64,000 bases of DNA from Shewanella olleyana (lineage in GTDB: Bacteria; Pseudomonadota; Gammaproteobacteria; Enterobacterales; Shewanellaceae), in contig NZ_JAKILD010000016.1 of assembly GCF_023283825.1 (NCBI RefSeq), positions 1 through 64,000 on the forward strand, given 5' to 3'. Positions within the stretch are counted from its first letter, which is position 1. Every line of letters begins with the position of its first letter. A model generated the notes under the pieces. That model was not told the origin of the DNA, searched no databases, and saw only the letters and a program-made list of their open reading frames with translations. Positions 1 through 7,965 of the stretch are shown here, one piece after another. Both the position numbers and the translations under genes were made by a program.

Positions 1-136
1 TCTTTGAATCAGCTTTATCTTTGAATCAGCTTTATCTTTGAATCAGCTTTATCTTTGAATCAGCTTTATCTTTGAATCAGCTTTATCTTTGAATCAGCTT
101 TATCTTTGAATCAGCTTTATCTTTGAATTAACTTTG
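1..136. repeat. 17-bp tandem repeat array (window edge)
   Basis: Seven identical head-to-tail copies of the 17-bp unit TCTTTGAATCAGCTTTA occupy bases 1-119. An eighth, degenerate copy (about 120-136) then decays into unique sequence. The array runs off the left edge, so its full length is unknown. There are no spacers, so it is not a CRISPR. It lies beyond the 3' end of the minus-strand TPR-GGDEF gene. Copy number is expected to vary between strains by slippage. Confidence 0.95.
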
Positions 137-288
137 GCACCAATATTTTGATGCTAATTTCGGTTGAAGGTATCACTAGGTTACTGAGGTGAGAACGTTT
201 TAGCGTATGTAAAATACAATGTTATTAATGAGAAAAGGTAGTTTTGATGGACTTGAAAACAAAGTCGTCAGGTAAAAATAAGCAACAG

Positions 289-2016
289 CTAGGACTTAAC
301 CACTCGATTTCTGCCTGCTGATTTAGCCTGATAAAGCGCATCGTCAGCACGATTTAATATAGGGTCTAAGCTCAAATCATCTTGGGTTAATTCGCTGACA
401 CCAAAGCTTCCAGTGATGGTAAATTGATGACCTGAATATCGTGTATTGATATTTGCAAAGGCAGCGCATAGTGTTTTAGCGAGCTGATACGCGGTTTCTA
501 TATTAGTTTGCGGCATAAAAATCGCAAACTCTTCACCACCTAAACGGCAAACAATATCACTGGATTTAACGTGTTCCTGAATAGTCCCTGAGATTTTTTT
601 CAGTGCCCAATCACCGGTAGCGTGACCAAAACTATCATTGATTTTTTTAAACCAATCCAAGTCGATTAGGATAATACTAATGGTCGCTTCACGCGCTTGA
701 ACTTGCACGAACTCATTCTCGGCTTTTTCAAGCCCTGCACCACGATTATATAAACCTGTTAAGGCATCAACCTGGGCCTGTTTACGAAATTGGTTTCGCT
801 GCATCCACGCCGCATATAACATTAAACTCAGAAATACGACCGTGCCCACAAGAACAGTAGAAAACATAAAAGAAGCGCTCTTCTCGTTATTTAATATACT
901 TCGCTGTTTAGCTATCATTTCATGATCTTGCACTAATTGGTTTAGTTCACGCGTTTTCTCTGCCGAATCGAACTTAACCATTTGGTAGGCATTTTCTTTT
1001 ACTTTTTTAGCATCAATAAGCTGCATACCAATAGCGTTAGCCTGCACTTGATATTGATAAGCTTCTTTAAACTGCCCCCTTTTACTTGCCACCATCGAAA
1101 GCACATTATAAGCCCGTTCTTTAGGTTTATAGTTCATAGGTACATTGGGTAAAGCATTAACTAACTCAGCATAAAACGTTGCCTGTTGATAATCACCAAG
1201 ATGAAAATAAACCTCACTGATATAGGAGTGATTATCATTAATTTCCACCTGAAACTTGAACGCTTGGTAACGCTCTAAAGAATCAATATAGCCAGGTAAT
1301 GAAGCTTCATATTCACCTTTTTCGAACATCACATGAGATTGGCCTTTGATAGACATAGCCTCGATGAGTGGATAATTGTGAGTTTTACAATAAGTTTCAC
1401 TCTCTTTAAATTGGTGGCCAGCAAGTTCAAGCTTACCTAGCTTTAAGTTAGCAACAGATAAATACAGTTTTGCATAACATTCATTTTTTGTGTTTTCTGC
1501 CTTATTAAGCCTCAATATTTCTGTAGCTGTCGATAACATTTCATCAAATGCTTCTAGCTCCATATACACGTTCATCAAACGTATATATGAGTCCACTTTA
1601 ATATTGTCATCATCATAGCGTTTTATACGAGCTAAATTTTCTTCAAGTAGCTCAAATGCTGATTGGTAATCTTTCAATCCAATTGAAGCCGTTATCTTAT
1701 AAAGCGTTATCTGAGTCTTAATTTGATCATCAGTCTTGAAATATAGTGCTTTATTTAAGGAGTCGAGAGCATGTTCGAACTCTCCTAAATATAAACTTTT
1801 CACACTAATTAACATGTATAATCGAGCGGTTTGTGATTGGCTTAACTGATCTTGTTCAGACAATAAATCTTTGATTATTTCCTCAGAAGCAGAGATGTCT
1901 TTATGAAAAGACTGTTCAAGAGAATCAAGAGTTAAGTCAAAATTGGTTTCAGCCATTAAAGCACTGCTAAACAGCAGTGCCAAAATAACAAAACTAACGT
2001 TGATCAAATTTACCAT
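289..2016 (-). CDS. Periplasmic TPR-repeat / GGDEF diguanylate cyclase, third gene of the borosin operon
   Basis: This is a 575-residue inner-membrane signalling protein. It has an N-terminal signal-like hydrophobic stretch (residues 1-22), then a long helical TPR-like region expected in the periplasm. A single membrane span lies near residues 382-405, followed by a cytoplasmic GGDEF domain. The active-site motif is GGEEF at residues 493-497, a functional variant, so cyclic di-GMP synthesis from two GTP is likely. The usual inhibitory RxxD site reads KSSD, so product inhibition may be lost. The ATG lies 3 nt after the stop of the small borosin precursor gene, which implies translational coupling and one operon with the methyltransferase. 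What the TPR domain senses cannot be read from sequence; a peptide ligand is an inference from context. Confidence 0.9.
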   Translation of the reverse strand: MVNLINVSFVILALLFSSALMAETNFDLTLDSLEQSFHKDISASEEIIKDLLSEQDQLSQSQTARLYMLISVKSLYLGEFEHALDSLNKALYFKTDDQIKTQITLYKITASIGLKDYQSAFELLEENLARIKRYDDDNIKVDSYIRLMNVYMELEAFDEMLSTATEILRLNKAENTKNECYAKLYLSVANLKLGKLELAGHQFKESETYCKTHNYPLIEAMSIKGQSHVMFEKGEYEASLPGYIDSLERYQAFKFQVEINDNHSYISEVYFHLGDYQQATFYAELVNALPNVPMNYKPKERAYNVLSMVASKRGQFKEAYQYQVQANAIGMQLIDAKKVKENAYQMVKFDSAEKTRELNQLVQDHEMIAKQRSILNNEKSASFMFSTVLVGTVVFLSLMLYAAWMQRNQFRKQAQVDALTGLYNRGAGLEKAENEFVQVQAREATISIILIDLDWFKKINDSFGHATGDWALKKISGTIQEHVKSSDIVCRLGGEEFAIFMPQTNIETAYQLAKTLCAAFANINTRYSGHQFTITGSFGVSELTQDDLSLDPILNRADDALYQAKSAGRNRVVKS

Positions 2017-2019
2017 CAG

Positions 2020-2232
2020 CTATTCCGATGGATTTACGATTAACAAAAATGCTTTCATTTCGGCATCTCCCACTAATGAGCTCACCACTTTGGCATCACC
2101 TGATAAAACGGCTTTAATTTCTTTATCGGATAAACCATGTGCTTTCATTGTTGCTTCAGGATCTTTTTTATATGCGTCTAGTAACTTTGCATCTGTGTTC
2201 AGTTGAGTAAAAAATTCTGTTAAGTTTGCCAT
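2020..2232 (-). CDS. sonA: Split borosin precursor peptide, SonA-like
   Basis: This small acidic protein of 70 residues matches the layout of SonA, the Shewanella oneidensis substrate of a backbone N-methyltransferase. A helical recognition domain (the borosin-binding domain, about residues 3-50, with motifs FFTQL and PEATMKAHGL) is followed by a short C-terminal core. The hydrophobic run FLLIV near residues 62-66, just before the final NPSE, aligns with the region methylated in SonA and is the predicted modification site. Two ATGs stand in tandem. The second (2232) is about 6 nt from the AAGGA ribosome site and the first only about 3 nt, so the second is preferred. It lies 31 nt downstream of the methyltransferase gene. 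The family has been loosely annotated as LigA- or Nif11-like; the neighbour makes the borosin reading much stronger. Confidence 0.87.
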   Translation of the reverse strand: MANLTEFFTQLNTDAKLLDAYKKDPEATMKAHGLSDKEIKAVLSGDAKVVSSLVGDAEMKAFLLIVNPSE

Positions 2233-2263
2233 CATAGTTCCTTCTTTATATTTACAATATCAG

Positions 2264-3109
2264 CTATCCAATATCACTGGCGCTAATCCCAAGTTTTTCA
2301 AGCATTGCCAAGTTCAACTTTAATTTCTGAACAGGCGGAATCATTAATGTAGATATCATCTCTAAACGGGCATAAGGTAGCTCTTTTAATAAAAGCTTTT
2401 CGATACGAGGCGACTGAATGGGAAGGTTTGCAGCCTCATAAATCACGACTTCATGTTCAAGCGGATACCACTGTGAAAGATGATCCACTAGGATCGCTAG
2501 ACGTTCTGAAGTCGTAGAGAACTGAGTTAAGGTATGTTCACCAGCTAACGATATTTGCCACAATAACAAATGAGTATTGGTATTAGGTTCGTGGTGGTAC
2601 AGCATAAACTGAGTCGCTTCATAACTTTGATGACCTGAAGCACCAGGGTCTATGCCTAAATCAGCCCACAAACATGCCTCTGCTGATATTCCAGGAAGCA
2701 TTTCTGCAAAATATCCTTCCTTCTTTGCTTGTTTAATTGATAAATGGGAAATACAAGCAAACACACCAGGATGACCATAAAGTGCAACAACCACATTTAG
2801 CCCTAAACGCACTTGTTCGAGAATTGCCTCTACCATTTGAGAGTATGTATCTCGGCGATTTTTGACTTCATCTTTTCTAGCATAATAAGGCTGAAGAGAA
2901 CGATGATTAGGGTTTAAACTCACAAGCCAGCGCTCAGTAAATCCGTCAGGGACAAGTGAAAAAACTAAATCTGCATTTTCTATATAGCTTTTACTTAATA
3001 TACTGATCTGCCCCGCAAGTTGCAGACCGGTCCCCACAAATGTCACCTTACCTGCTGATTTTGGAGGTACCAGTGATTGTTGATTTGTTTTAGCTTCTTT
3101 TGATGACAT
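2264..3109 (-). CDS. sonM: Borosin alpha-N-methyltransferase, SonM-like (tetrapyrrole methylase fold)
   Basis: This SAM-dependent enzyme of 281 residues belongs to the tetrapyrrole-methylase superfamily. It is predicted to methylate backbone amide nitrogens of the separately encoded precursor next to it. Visible motifs are the N-terminal FVGTGLQLAGQ nucleotide loop, KNRRDTYSQMV (the helix that supplies the catalytic Arg and Tyr in borosin enzymes), ALYGHPGVFA, and LPGISAEACLWADLGIDPG. The whole sequence closely resembles SonM as I remember it. A Lys/Ser-rich extension of about 20 residues precedes the core; no internal ATG would remove it. The lack of cobalamin or siroheme genes nearby argues against porphyrin methylation. 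No strong ribosome site is visible. No protease or exporter for the peptide is seen in the window. Confidence 0.88.
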   Translation of the reverse strand: MSSKEAKTNQQSLVPPKSAGKVTFVGTGLQLAGQISILSKSYIENADLVFSLVPDGFTERWLVSLNPNHRSLQPYYARKDEVKNRRDTYSQMVEAILEQVRLGLNVVVALYGHPGVFACISHLSIKQAKKEGYFAEMLPGISAEACLWADLGIDPGASGHQSYEATQFMLYHHEPNTNTHLLLWQISLAGEHTLTQFSTTSERLAILVDHLSQWYPLEHEVVIYEAANLPIQSPRIEKLLLKELPYARLEMISTLMIPPVQKLKLNLAMLEKLGISASDIG

Positions 3110-3454
3110 CGTTAATCATTATTCTTTTTGTCAAATATATCGTAGTACTAAGTACGTAGCGGGCTATGCAGGCTTATGAATTAACTTAATTAATCAAATT
3201 TCAGCCTAATCTAAACTCCATCATTTAAACTTATATAATTACTCTTAGATTTACCACGACTTTCTACATTTTTGTAACATTCAAAATCATTTTATTGAGT
3301 AATTAGTCCACTTTAACCGCGTCATTGCGGAACTAACTCATCACTATCCACTCTACTATTCACACAGTTATAGCATTCAACAGTTAAAGCCACTTGTCAG
3401 CATAGGGAAGCCTTGGGTATGATGGCGTCAGATTTTTAGGAAATAGCGCAGACA
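3110..3454. other. Divergent intergenic region, borosin operon / bamE
   Basis: This AT-rich region of 345 bp separates the minus-strand borosin operon from plus-strand bamE and must hold both promoters. I see no convincing -35/-10 pair, palindrome or RNA element. A GGAACT at about 3330 recalls a sigma-E -35 but lacks a matching -10. Confidence 0.6.
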
Positions 3455-3988
3455 ATGATAAACAAAAAACAAAGTCTTACCCTTTTAGGCGCAGTTGCGC
3501 TTTCAGTATCACTAAGTGCATGTAGCGTTTTTGACTACTTAATTTATAAGCCTGATGTACCACAAGGTAACTACATGGAGTTACAACAGGTAGAAAAACT
3601 ACGTGTTGAAATGACTAAAGAGCAGGCTGAATATATTTTAGGCCGCCCAGTACTTCGGGACAGTTTCGCTGATAATATTTGGTACTACGTTTATCACTTT
3701 AAAAGTGGCCGTGATGCCAGCGTGACTCATAAAGAACTTATTTTATACTTTGACGGTGACTTACTTGAGCGAGTTGAAGGTGACTACAAGTTAAGTGATG
3801 ATTTTGATACGCCACTTAATGAAGGTGCACTACCAACGGTTTCTGCACCAGTTGTTGCTCCTTTATTACCAGAGCAAGAGCCTGATGCTATTCGCGGAGA
3901 TGCAAAACCTCTGGTTGAAGAAGAGCGCATTGAAAACGAGAACGATGTGCCAATTGGCGGTTCTCAAGGTAATAATCAAAGCGAATAA
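3455..3988 (+). CDS. bamE: Outer membrane assembly lipoprotein BamE (SmpA/OmlA)
   Basis: BamE is a small lipoprotein of the BAM complex, which inserts beta-barrel proteins into the outer membrane. The N-terminus has a lipoprotein signal ending in the lipobox LSAC (Cys at residue 23). It is followed by the SmpA/OmlA core: VPQGNYMELQQVEKLRVEMTK, an EYILGRPVL segment, and the WYYVYHF strand. The last 55 or so residues form an acidic, Pro-rich low-complexity tail that makes it longer (177 residues) than E. coli BamE (about 113). It is transcribed away from the borosin operon and toward rnfH-ratA, with a strong shared terminator just downstream. Confidence 0.94.
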   Translation: MINKKQSLTLLGAVALSVSLSACSVFDYLIYKPDVPQGNYMELQQVEKLRVEMTKEQAEYILGRPVLRDSFADNIWYYVYHFKSGRDASVTHKELILYFDGDLLERVEGDYKLSDDFDTPLNEGALPTVSAPVVAPLLPEQEPDAIRGDAKPLVEEERIENENDVPIGGSQGNNQSE

Positions 3989-4023
3989 CCAGCTTAAGCT
4001 TAAAAAGGCTTAACCTGCAGAAA

Positions 4024-4058
4024 CAAAAAAGCGGAAAGATAATTCTTTCCGCTTTTTT
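4024..4058. terminator. Bidirectional Rho-independent terminator, bamE / rnfH
   Basis: The inverted repeat AAAGCGGAAAGA...TCTTTCCGCTTT has an A-run upstream and a T-run downstream, so it can end transcripts from both the plus-strand bamE and the minus-strand ratA-rnfH unit. Confidence 0.9.
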
Positions 4059-4091
4059 AATGTCTATTATTTCGTAATCACAAAAGTGACT

Positions 4092-4140
4092 AAGCTAGCT
4101 CAACTAAGCTACTTCAACTAAGCTACTTCAACTAAGCCAC
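4092..4140. repeat. 14-bp tandem repeat between bamE and rnfH
   Basis: Three near-identical copies of a 14-bp unit (AAGCTACTTCAACT; the first copy has two changes) are followed by a partial copy AAGCCAC. The array sits just downstream of the rnfH stop codon. Confidence 0.85.
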
Positions 4141-4156
4141 ATATCACCAAGTCCAG

Positions 4157-4492
4157 CTAATTTAGTTTAGCACCGGTGATTTTATTACTGCGGCCTTCTT
4201 CTTTTGCTTTTTCTGCACGCTTACGGCGAACATCTTTAGGGTCAGCAATCAGTGGTCGGTAAATTTCAACTCGTTGACCTTGCTGCAAAACTTCATCATG
4301 CTTTGCTTGGCGACTAAATACGCCCAGCTTCACGGTTTCAATATCAATCTCTGGGAAAAAGCTCACAATATTGCTTTGTTTAACCGCCTCGATAAAACTA
4401 GTACCAGGTGTCACATTCACTGTGATAATTTTTTGCTGAGTCGGTAGTGCATAAATCACATCAACTGCAAATGTTTCAACATCATTTGTCAT
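4157..4492 (-). CDS. rnfH: RnfH family (UPF0125) protein
   Basis: This small ubiquitin-like-fold protein of 111 residues belongs to the RnfH/YfjF family and usually follows ratA. The typical beta-grasp segments are visible: an FAVDVIYALPTQQKI strand, PGTSFIEAVKQSNI, KLGVFSRQA, and the conserved EIYRPLIADPKDVRRKRAEKAK end. Its 5' end overlaps ratA by 11 bp, so the two are coexpressed. The biochemical function of RnfH is poorly defined; family names refer to electron transport (Rnf) clusters. Confidence 0.93.
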   Translation of the reverse strand: MTNDVETFAVDVIYALPTQQKIITVNVTPGTSFIEAVKQSNIVSFFPEIDIETVKLGVFSRQAKHDEVLQQGQRVEIYRPLIADPKDVRRKRAEKAKEEGRSNKITGAKLN

Positions 4493-4919
4493 TGTAAATC
4501 ACCTTAGCCCTATCAGTAAAAGCCGTCACCATTGAGTTCATTAATTCTTTAAAGACTCGACCAAATGCCATATCTGCAAGCGGATTAGAAAACTCAAAGG
4601 TTAAATCAAACTCTACTTTGCATGCATCTTCAGTTAACTCAGTAAATCGCCACATACCATCAAGGTTTTTAAACGGCCCATTTTCCAGTGTTAATGAGAC
4701 GCTTTTGCCAGATACAACCTGATTTCTTGTGGTGAAGGTTTTACGAATACCCGCTTTAGATACATCGACCGATGCCACCATAGTCTTACCATCAAACTCA
4801 AGTACTTTGCCGCCTACGCAGCCAGGTAAAAACTCATGGTAAGACTCAACGTCATTAACCAGATCATACATTTGCATTGCACTGAAACGAACAAGCACAT
4901 TTTTTGAAATTTTTGGCAT
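4482..4919 (-). CDS. ratA: RatA family START-fold protein (polyketide cyclase/COQ10-like)
   Basis: This is the homologue of E. coli RatA (YfjG), a START/COQ10-like protein reported to bind ubiquinone or to interfere with 70S assembly. Typical features are MPKISKNVLV at the start, the MYDLVNDVESYHEFLPGC segment, and a C-terminal amphipathic helix (FGRVFKELMNSMVTAFTDRA). An upstream TTG at 4943 is open in frame. I choose the ATG at 4919 because family members begin at MPKISK and the extra eight residues are not conserved in kind. It is divergent from smpB, as in most gammaproteobacteria. Confidence 0.93.
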   Translation of the reverse strand: MPKISKNVLVRFSAMQMYDLVNDVESYHEFLPGCVGGKVLEFDGKTMVASVDVSKAGIRKTFTTRNQVVSGKSVSLTLENGPFKNLDGMWRFTELTEDACKVEFDLTFEFSNPLADMAFGRVFKELMNSMVTAFTDRAKVIYNDK

Positions 4920-5120
4920 GAATAACAACACTATCGATAACAATCTGCCAATTTTAACACGCCTGCGCTAAAACGCACCATTACGGTTAATGAATAAACT
5001 CGCATCTTTAAGTGGTTTGGGTATAATCGCTTGATTAGATTATTCTCTCCCCCATATCTGCCGCATGTTAACAATGAGCAGAGTTTTTAAATGGGATAAC
5101 AGCGGGCAGTACACGCGATT

Positions 5121-5618
5121 ATGGTAAAAAAGAATTCGAAAAACTCAAAGAATCCTCCCGCTACGATTACACGTAATAAGCGCGCGACCTTTGAATTTAA
5201 AATTGAAGAAAAAGTAGAAGCTGGACTTGAACTACAAGGCTGGGAAGTTAAATCCCTGCGTATGGGTAAAGTCACCTTAGCGGATTGCTATGTTTTCATC
5301 AAAAATGGTGAAGCATTCATGCATGGCTGTACTGTTCAGCCACTTAACACCGCGACAACGCATGTAGTGTGCGATCCTGTTCGTACTAAAAAGCTACTGA
5401 TGAAGCGCAGCGAAATCGATAAACTTGAAGGCTTAATTGAGCGTCAAGGCTACACCTTAGTACCGCTTTCTCTATACTGGCGCAAACGCGCGTGGGTAAA
5501 AGTAGAAATTGGTTTAGGTAAAGGTAAGAAAGATCACGATAAGCGCCAAGACACTAAAGAACGTGAATGGAAAGTTGAACAATCACGAGTCATGAAAAAG
5601 AGTCGACTGGACGGATAA
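5121..5618 (+). CDS. smpB: SsrA-binding protein SmpB
   Basis: SmpB binds tmRNA and carries it to stalled ribosomes for trans-translation. The 165-residue protein has the OB-fold core ([26 protein letters not shown], with the conserved GWEVKS; then [17 protein letters not shown]). It ends in the basic tail ([20 protein letters not shown]) that fills the decoding centre. It lies 72 bp upstream of its RNA partner ssrA on the same strand. The ribosome site before the ATG is weak. The N-terminal Lys/Asn-rich stretch of about 18 residues is slightly longer than in E. coli. Confidence 0.96.
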   Translation: MVKKNSKNSKNPPATITRNKRATFEFKIEEKVEAGLELQGWEVKSLRMGKVTLADCYVFIKNGEAFMHGCTVQPLNTATTHVVCDPVRTKKLLMKRSEIDKLEGLIERQGYTLVPLSLYWRKRAWVKVEIGLGKGKKDHDKRQDTKEREWKVEQSRVMKKSRLDG

Positions 5619-5673
5619 TGAACAAACGGTTGTTAATTGGTGAAATGCATTAGGTTTTTTAGTGTTTACCCGA

Positions 5674-5679
5674 TACAAT
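5674..5679 (+). promoter_or_regulatory. Likely ssrA -10 element
   Basis: TACAAT, a 5/6 match to TATAAT, is centred about 15 nt before the mature tmRNA 5' end. That would start transcription a few bases upstream and leave a short leader for RNase P to remove. The -35 is poor. Confidence 0.5.
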
Positions 5680-5690
5680 CAACAAACTTT

Positions 5691-6045
5691 GGGGGCGATT
5701 CTGGATTCGACAGGATTCACGAAACCCTGGGAGCATGTCGAGGGGCGGTTGGCCTCGTAAAAAGCCGCACTGTTATAGTTGCTAACGACTCTAACTACTC
5801 TCTAGCAGCTTAGGCTAGCTAGCCATCTTACCCACGTCTCTCAAATGGGCAGGGATTCAAGATGGTCATATTACATTTGATAGCGAGGGAACTCCGTCCG
5901 AGGGTGAACCGCGAAATAGTATCGGACTCGCCAATTGCAATCCTGTCTTTCGGAGTGTACTTGGTTAACCAAAAGAGAGACTAAACATGTAGCGCCTTGG
6001 ATGTAGGCTTTCTGGACGCGGGTTCAAATCCCGCCGCCTCCACCA
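5691..6045 (+). ncRNA. ssrA: Transfer-messenger RNA (ssrA)
   Basis: tmRNA rescues stalled ribosomes and tags the stalled protein for proteolysis. The 5' end GGGGGCGATTCTGGATTCGAC pairs with the 3' CGCCTCC before the encoded CCA, forming the 7-bp acceptor stem; the T-arm GGGTTCAAATCCC is intact. The tag reading frame starts at 5781 (GCT) and reads ANDSNYSLAA followed by TAG at 5811-5813. The LAA end is the ClpXP/ClpAP degron. Length is about 355 nt, close to E. coli (363). The 3' end is the integration target of the adjacent island. Confidence 0.97.
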
Positions 6046-6048
6046 AAT
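5999..6048 (+). other. attL: ssrA 3' end used as attachment site
   Basis: The last part of ssrA, starting GGATGTAGGCTTTCTGGACG, is repeated in direct orientation at 7914. The first 24 bases are identical in both. The rest differ by three substitutions and one deletion. This copy keeps a functional tmRNA 3' end. Confidence 0.88.
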
Positions 6049-6050
6049 TC

Positions 6051-6083
6051 TAAAAAACTCACCTTCGGGTGAGTTTTTTTTTG
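6051..6083 (+). terminator. ssrA Rho-independent terminator
   Basis: AAAAAACTCACC-TTCG-GGTGAGTTTTTTTTT is a stem with a stable TTCG tetraloop followed by a long T-run, directly after the tmRNA CCA end. It lies inside attL of the island. Confidence 0.95.
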
Positions 6084-6337
6084 TTTATTAAATACTAAAA
6101 TCAATATTTTAGAGTGACTTATGATATAAAATTATTCTATGGTAACTTTTAACATTCCAACTTAAATACTCATAGTAAGTAGCCATATATAGTAGAACGG
6201 CGGTAATATTCTGGTACTAAAACAAGCCCTAGGCCATTCAGATATCTAAGACACCATGCACTATACCCATTCGCAGCCAGCCACCTAGGCGATGCGATAA
6301 CAAAGAACCCAATAGCACACCTAATCAAGGATGATTC

Positions 6338-7798
6338 ATGAGTACAAATGAAATTAAAAAACTAGCAAAGCATAATGATTGGCTTGAAACGCATAGTTTT
6401 GAAAATTGTAAACTAAATCGCTCTGATTATGGGCGTTTTCTACTTAACTTCATTATTGAAGAAAAAGATGGATTTGTACTAAACATTGATTCTAGCTGGG
6501 GCTCAGGGAAAACCGAGTTTCTTAAACGCCTTTACACTGAAAGTTATCAACTCGACCACCCCGCTGTTTATATTGATGCTTGGGAAAGTGATTTTTCAAA
6601 AGACCCCTTGTCAGTTGTCGCTTTTGAGTTGCTTTCTCAAATTGAAAAGCTTATGGAGTCTCCTGTAAATGGTGATAAATCCGATTATTTTGAAAAGCTT
6701 AAAACTACAATTTCTGAGTATAAACAATCTATCGGAATTTTCGCAGGTGTTGTTACTTCATTAACAGGGCTTAGCTACAGTGCAGGTAAAGATTTTGTAG
6801 GTGCAATCACTGATAATCCCCCCGAAATGATTGAAGAGCGGCTTGAGGAGCTTTCTTCAAACTATAAGCGACAAACTGAGGCACTATCAGAAATAAAATC
6901 TACGCTATCAGTCATAGCTGACTTGTTAGAAATAATCTATGGCATGAAAGTACCATTCATCGTACTTGTAGATGAATTAGATAGGTGCCGCCCAACCTAC
7001 GCAATTGAAATGCTCGAAGTTGTTAAGCACTTTTTTGATACAGAAAAAATGGTCTTCATCATTGCAACCGATACAAAGCAACTTTCGAGTTCAATTCAAG
7101 CTATATATGGACAAAAGTTTGATGGCCAAATGTATTTAAAGCGTTTCTTTGATAGAACAGCACTGCTCCCTGCAGCCGATTTTGAAGCATATTTATCTCA
7201 AAAAGATATTAATTTAAGTAAATATCAAGAAATAGCTATTTTTCCGTCAGATAGTAGAGCTTTTTCAGTTACAAAAATACTTTCCATAATCTGTGAAGTT
7301 TACAAAATAGAGGCCAGGGATTTAGATCAAATACTTGCCCAAATGGAAGCGTGTTTACGTCAAATAAATGCAATATCAACTCGGCCAAACTTGATAAGAA
7401 TAAACTTGATAGTGCTGTTTGCTTCAATAATAGAAAAGCATAAAAATATTGCTAGATTCGACGAACGAACAAATCAAATTTCTAAAGATCTCAATACAAA
7501 GGAATGTGAGACAATTGAAATTGAAGATGAATTCTCTAGTAACCATCTTATAAATTATTCATTTCAGTCAATTCTTACTGTACAACATTCTGAAGAAGCT
7601 TATTTCAATGATAGAAATACTACTTATATTGGTCCTCAAGAGTTTGACTTTTTAAAACACCAATATTCATCACAATCAAGTAATAAAGAAAGATATATTC
7701 ATTCTGAAATAAGAAACATGCTGATGAATCCAGAAGGGACAATTTGGAATTGGGAACAATATAAACAATGTATTGAGTTAGCCGGTTACATCAGCTAA
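6338..7798 (+). CDS. KAP-family P-loop NTPase (island cargo)
   Basis: This 486-residue protein belongs to the KAP family of STAND-like P-loop NTPases, named after Kidins220/ARMS and PifA; PifA is the F-plasmid protein that excludes phage T7. The Walker A motif is WGSGKTE at residues 54-60. A strong Walker B, VPFIVLVDELDRCRP, lies near residues 204-218 with the typical DELDRCRPTYAIEMLE continuation, then FIIATD (sensor-like) and LKRFFDR. The weakly hydrophobic region at about 130-150, between Walker A and B, sits where many KAP proteins insert membrane segments. The C-terminal third is unrecognised. It is alone inside the ssrA island, AT-rich and codes unlike its neighbours, so horizontal acquisition is likely. 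A defence role is an inference from family and location. Confidence 0.85.
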   Translation: MSTNEIKKLAKHNDWLETHSFENCKLNRSDYGRFLLNFIIEEKDGFVLNIDSSWGSGKTEFLKRLYTESYQLDHPAVYIDAWESDFSKDPLSVVAFELLSQIEKLMESPVNGDKSDYFEKLKTTISEYKQSIGIFAGVVTSLTGLSYSAGKDFVGAITDNPPEMIEERLEELSSNYKRQTEALSEIKSTLSVIADLLEIIYGMKVPFIVLVDELDRCRPTYAIEMLEVVKHFFDTEKMVFIIATDTKQLSSSIQAIYGQKFDGQMYLKRFFDRTALLPAADFEAYLSQKDINLSKYQEIAIFPSDSRAFSVTKILSIICEVYKIEARDLDQILAQMEACLRQINAISTRPNLIRINLIVLFASIIEKHKNIARFDERTNQISKDLNTKECETIEIEDEFSSNHLINYSFQSILTVQHSEEAYFNDRNTTYIGPQEFDFLKHQYSSQSSNKERYIHSEIRNMLMNPEGTIWNWEQYKQCIELAGYIS

Positions 7799-7913
7799 TG
7801 TGGCGACAAAGTGGCAGTATCACTTGATAACATACAATCGAACACTGCAGCGTAAGCTGTATAAGCATATGTTTTTTTTAAACGATATAAAAATGATCAC
7901 ACAGTATTATTTG

Positions 7914-7962
7914 GGATGTAGGCTTTCTGGACGCGGGGGCAAATTCCGCCGCTCCACCAAAT
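7914..7962 (+). other. attR: decayed second copy of the ssrA 3' end
   Basis: This is a direct repeat of 5999-6048. The first 24 bases are perfect. The T-arm then reads GGGGGCAAATTCC instead of GGGTTCAAATCCC, and one C is missing before CTCCACCAAAT. It cannot form a proper tmRNA 3' domain, so it is a fossil junction and not a second gene. Confidence 0.87.
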
Positions 7963-7965
7963 ATA

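Larger units (their letters stand above)
6046..7962. mobile_element. Small integrative island (remnant) at the ssrA 3' end
   Basis: About 1.9 kb lies between two direct copies of the ssrA 3' end, the standard footprint of a tyrosine-integrase element. Inside I find only a KAP NTPase gene, AT-rich flanks and no integrase, so the element is either a deleted remnant or was mobilised in trans. The outer copy has decayed (one base lost, TT to GG and C to T changes in the T-arm), which suggests it is old and fixed. Confidence 0.8.

Noticed and set aside
1..136. CRISPR array
   Set aside because: The 17-bp units are directly joined with no spacers and no cas genes are present.
3330..3365. Sigma-E promoter for bamE
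   Set aside because: GGAACT matches the -35, but no -10 of the expected sequence and spacing follows.
7914..7962. Second tmRNA or tRNA gene
   Set aside because: Only the 3' end is present and its T-arm is broken; it is a decayed att site.
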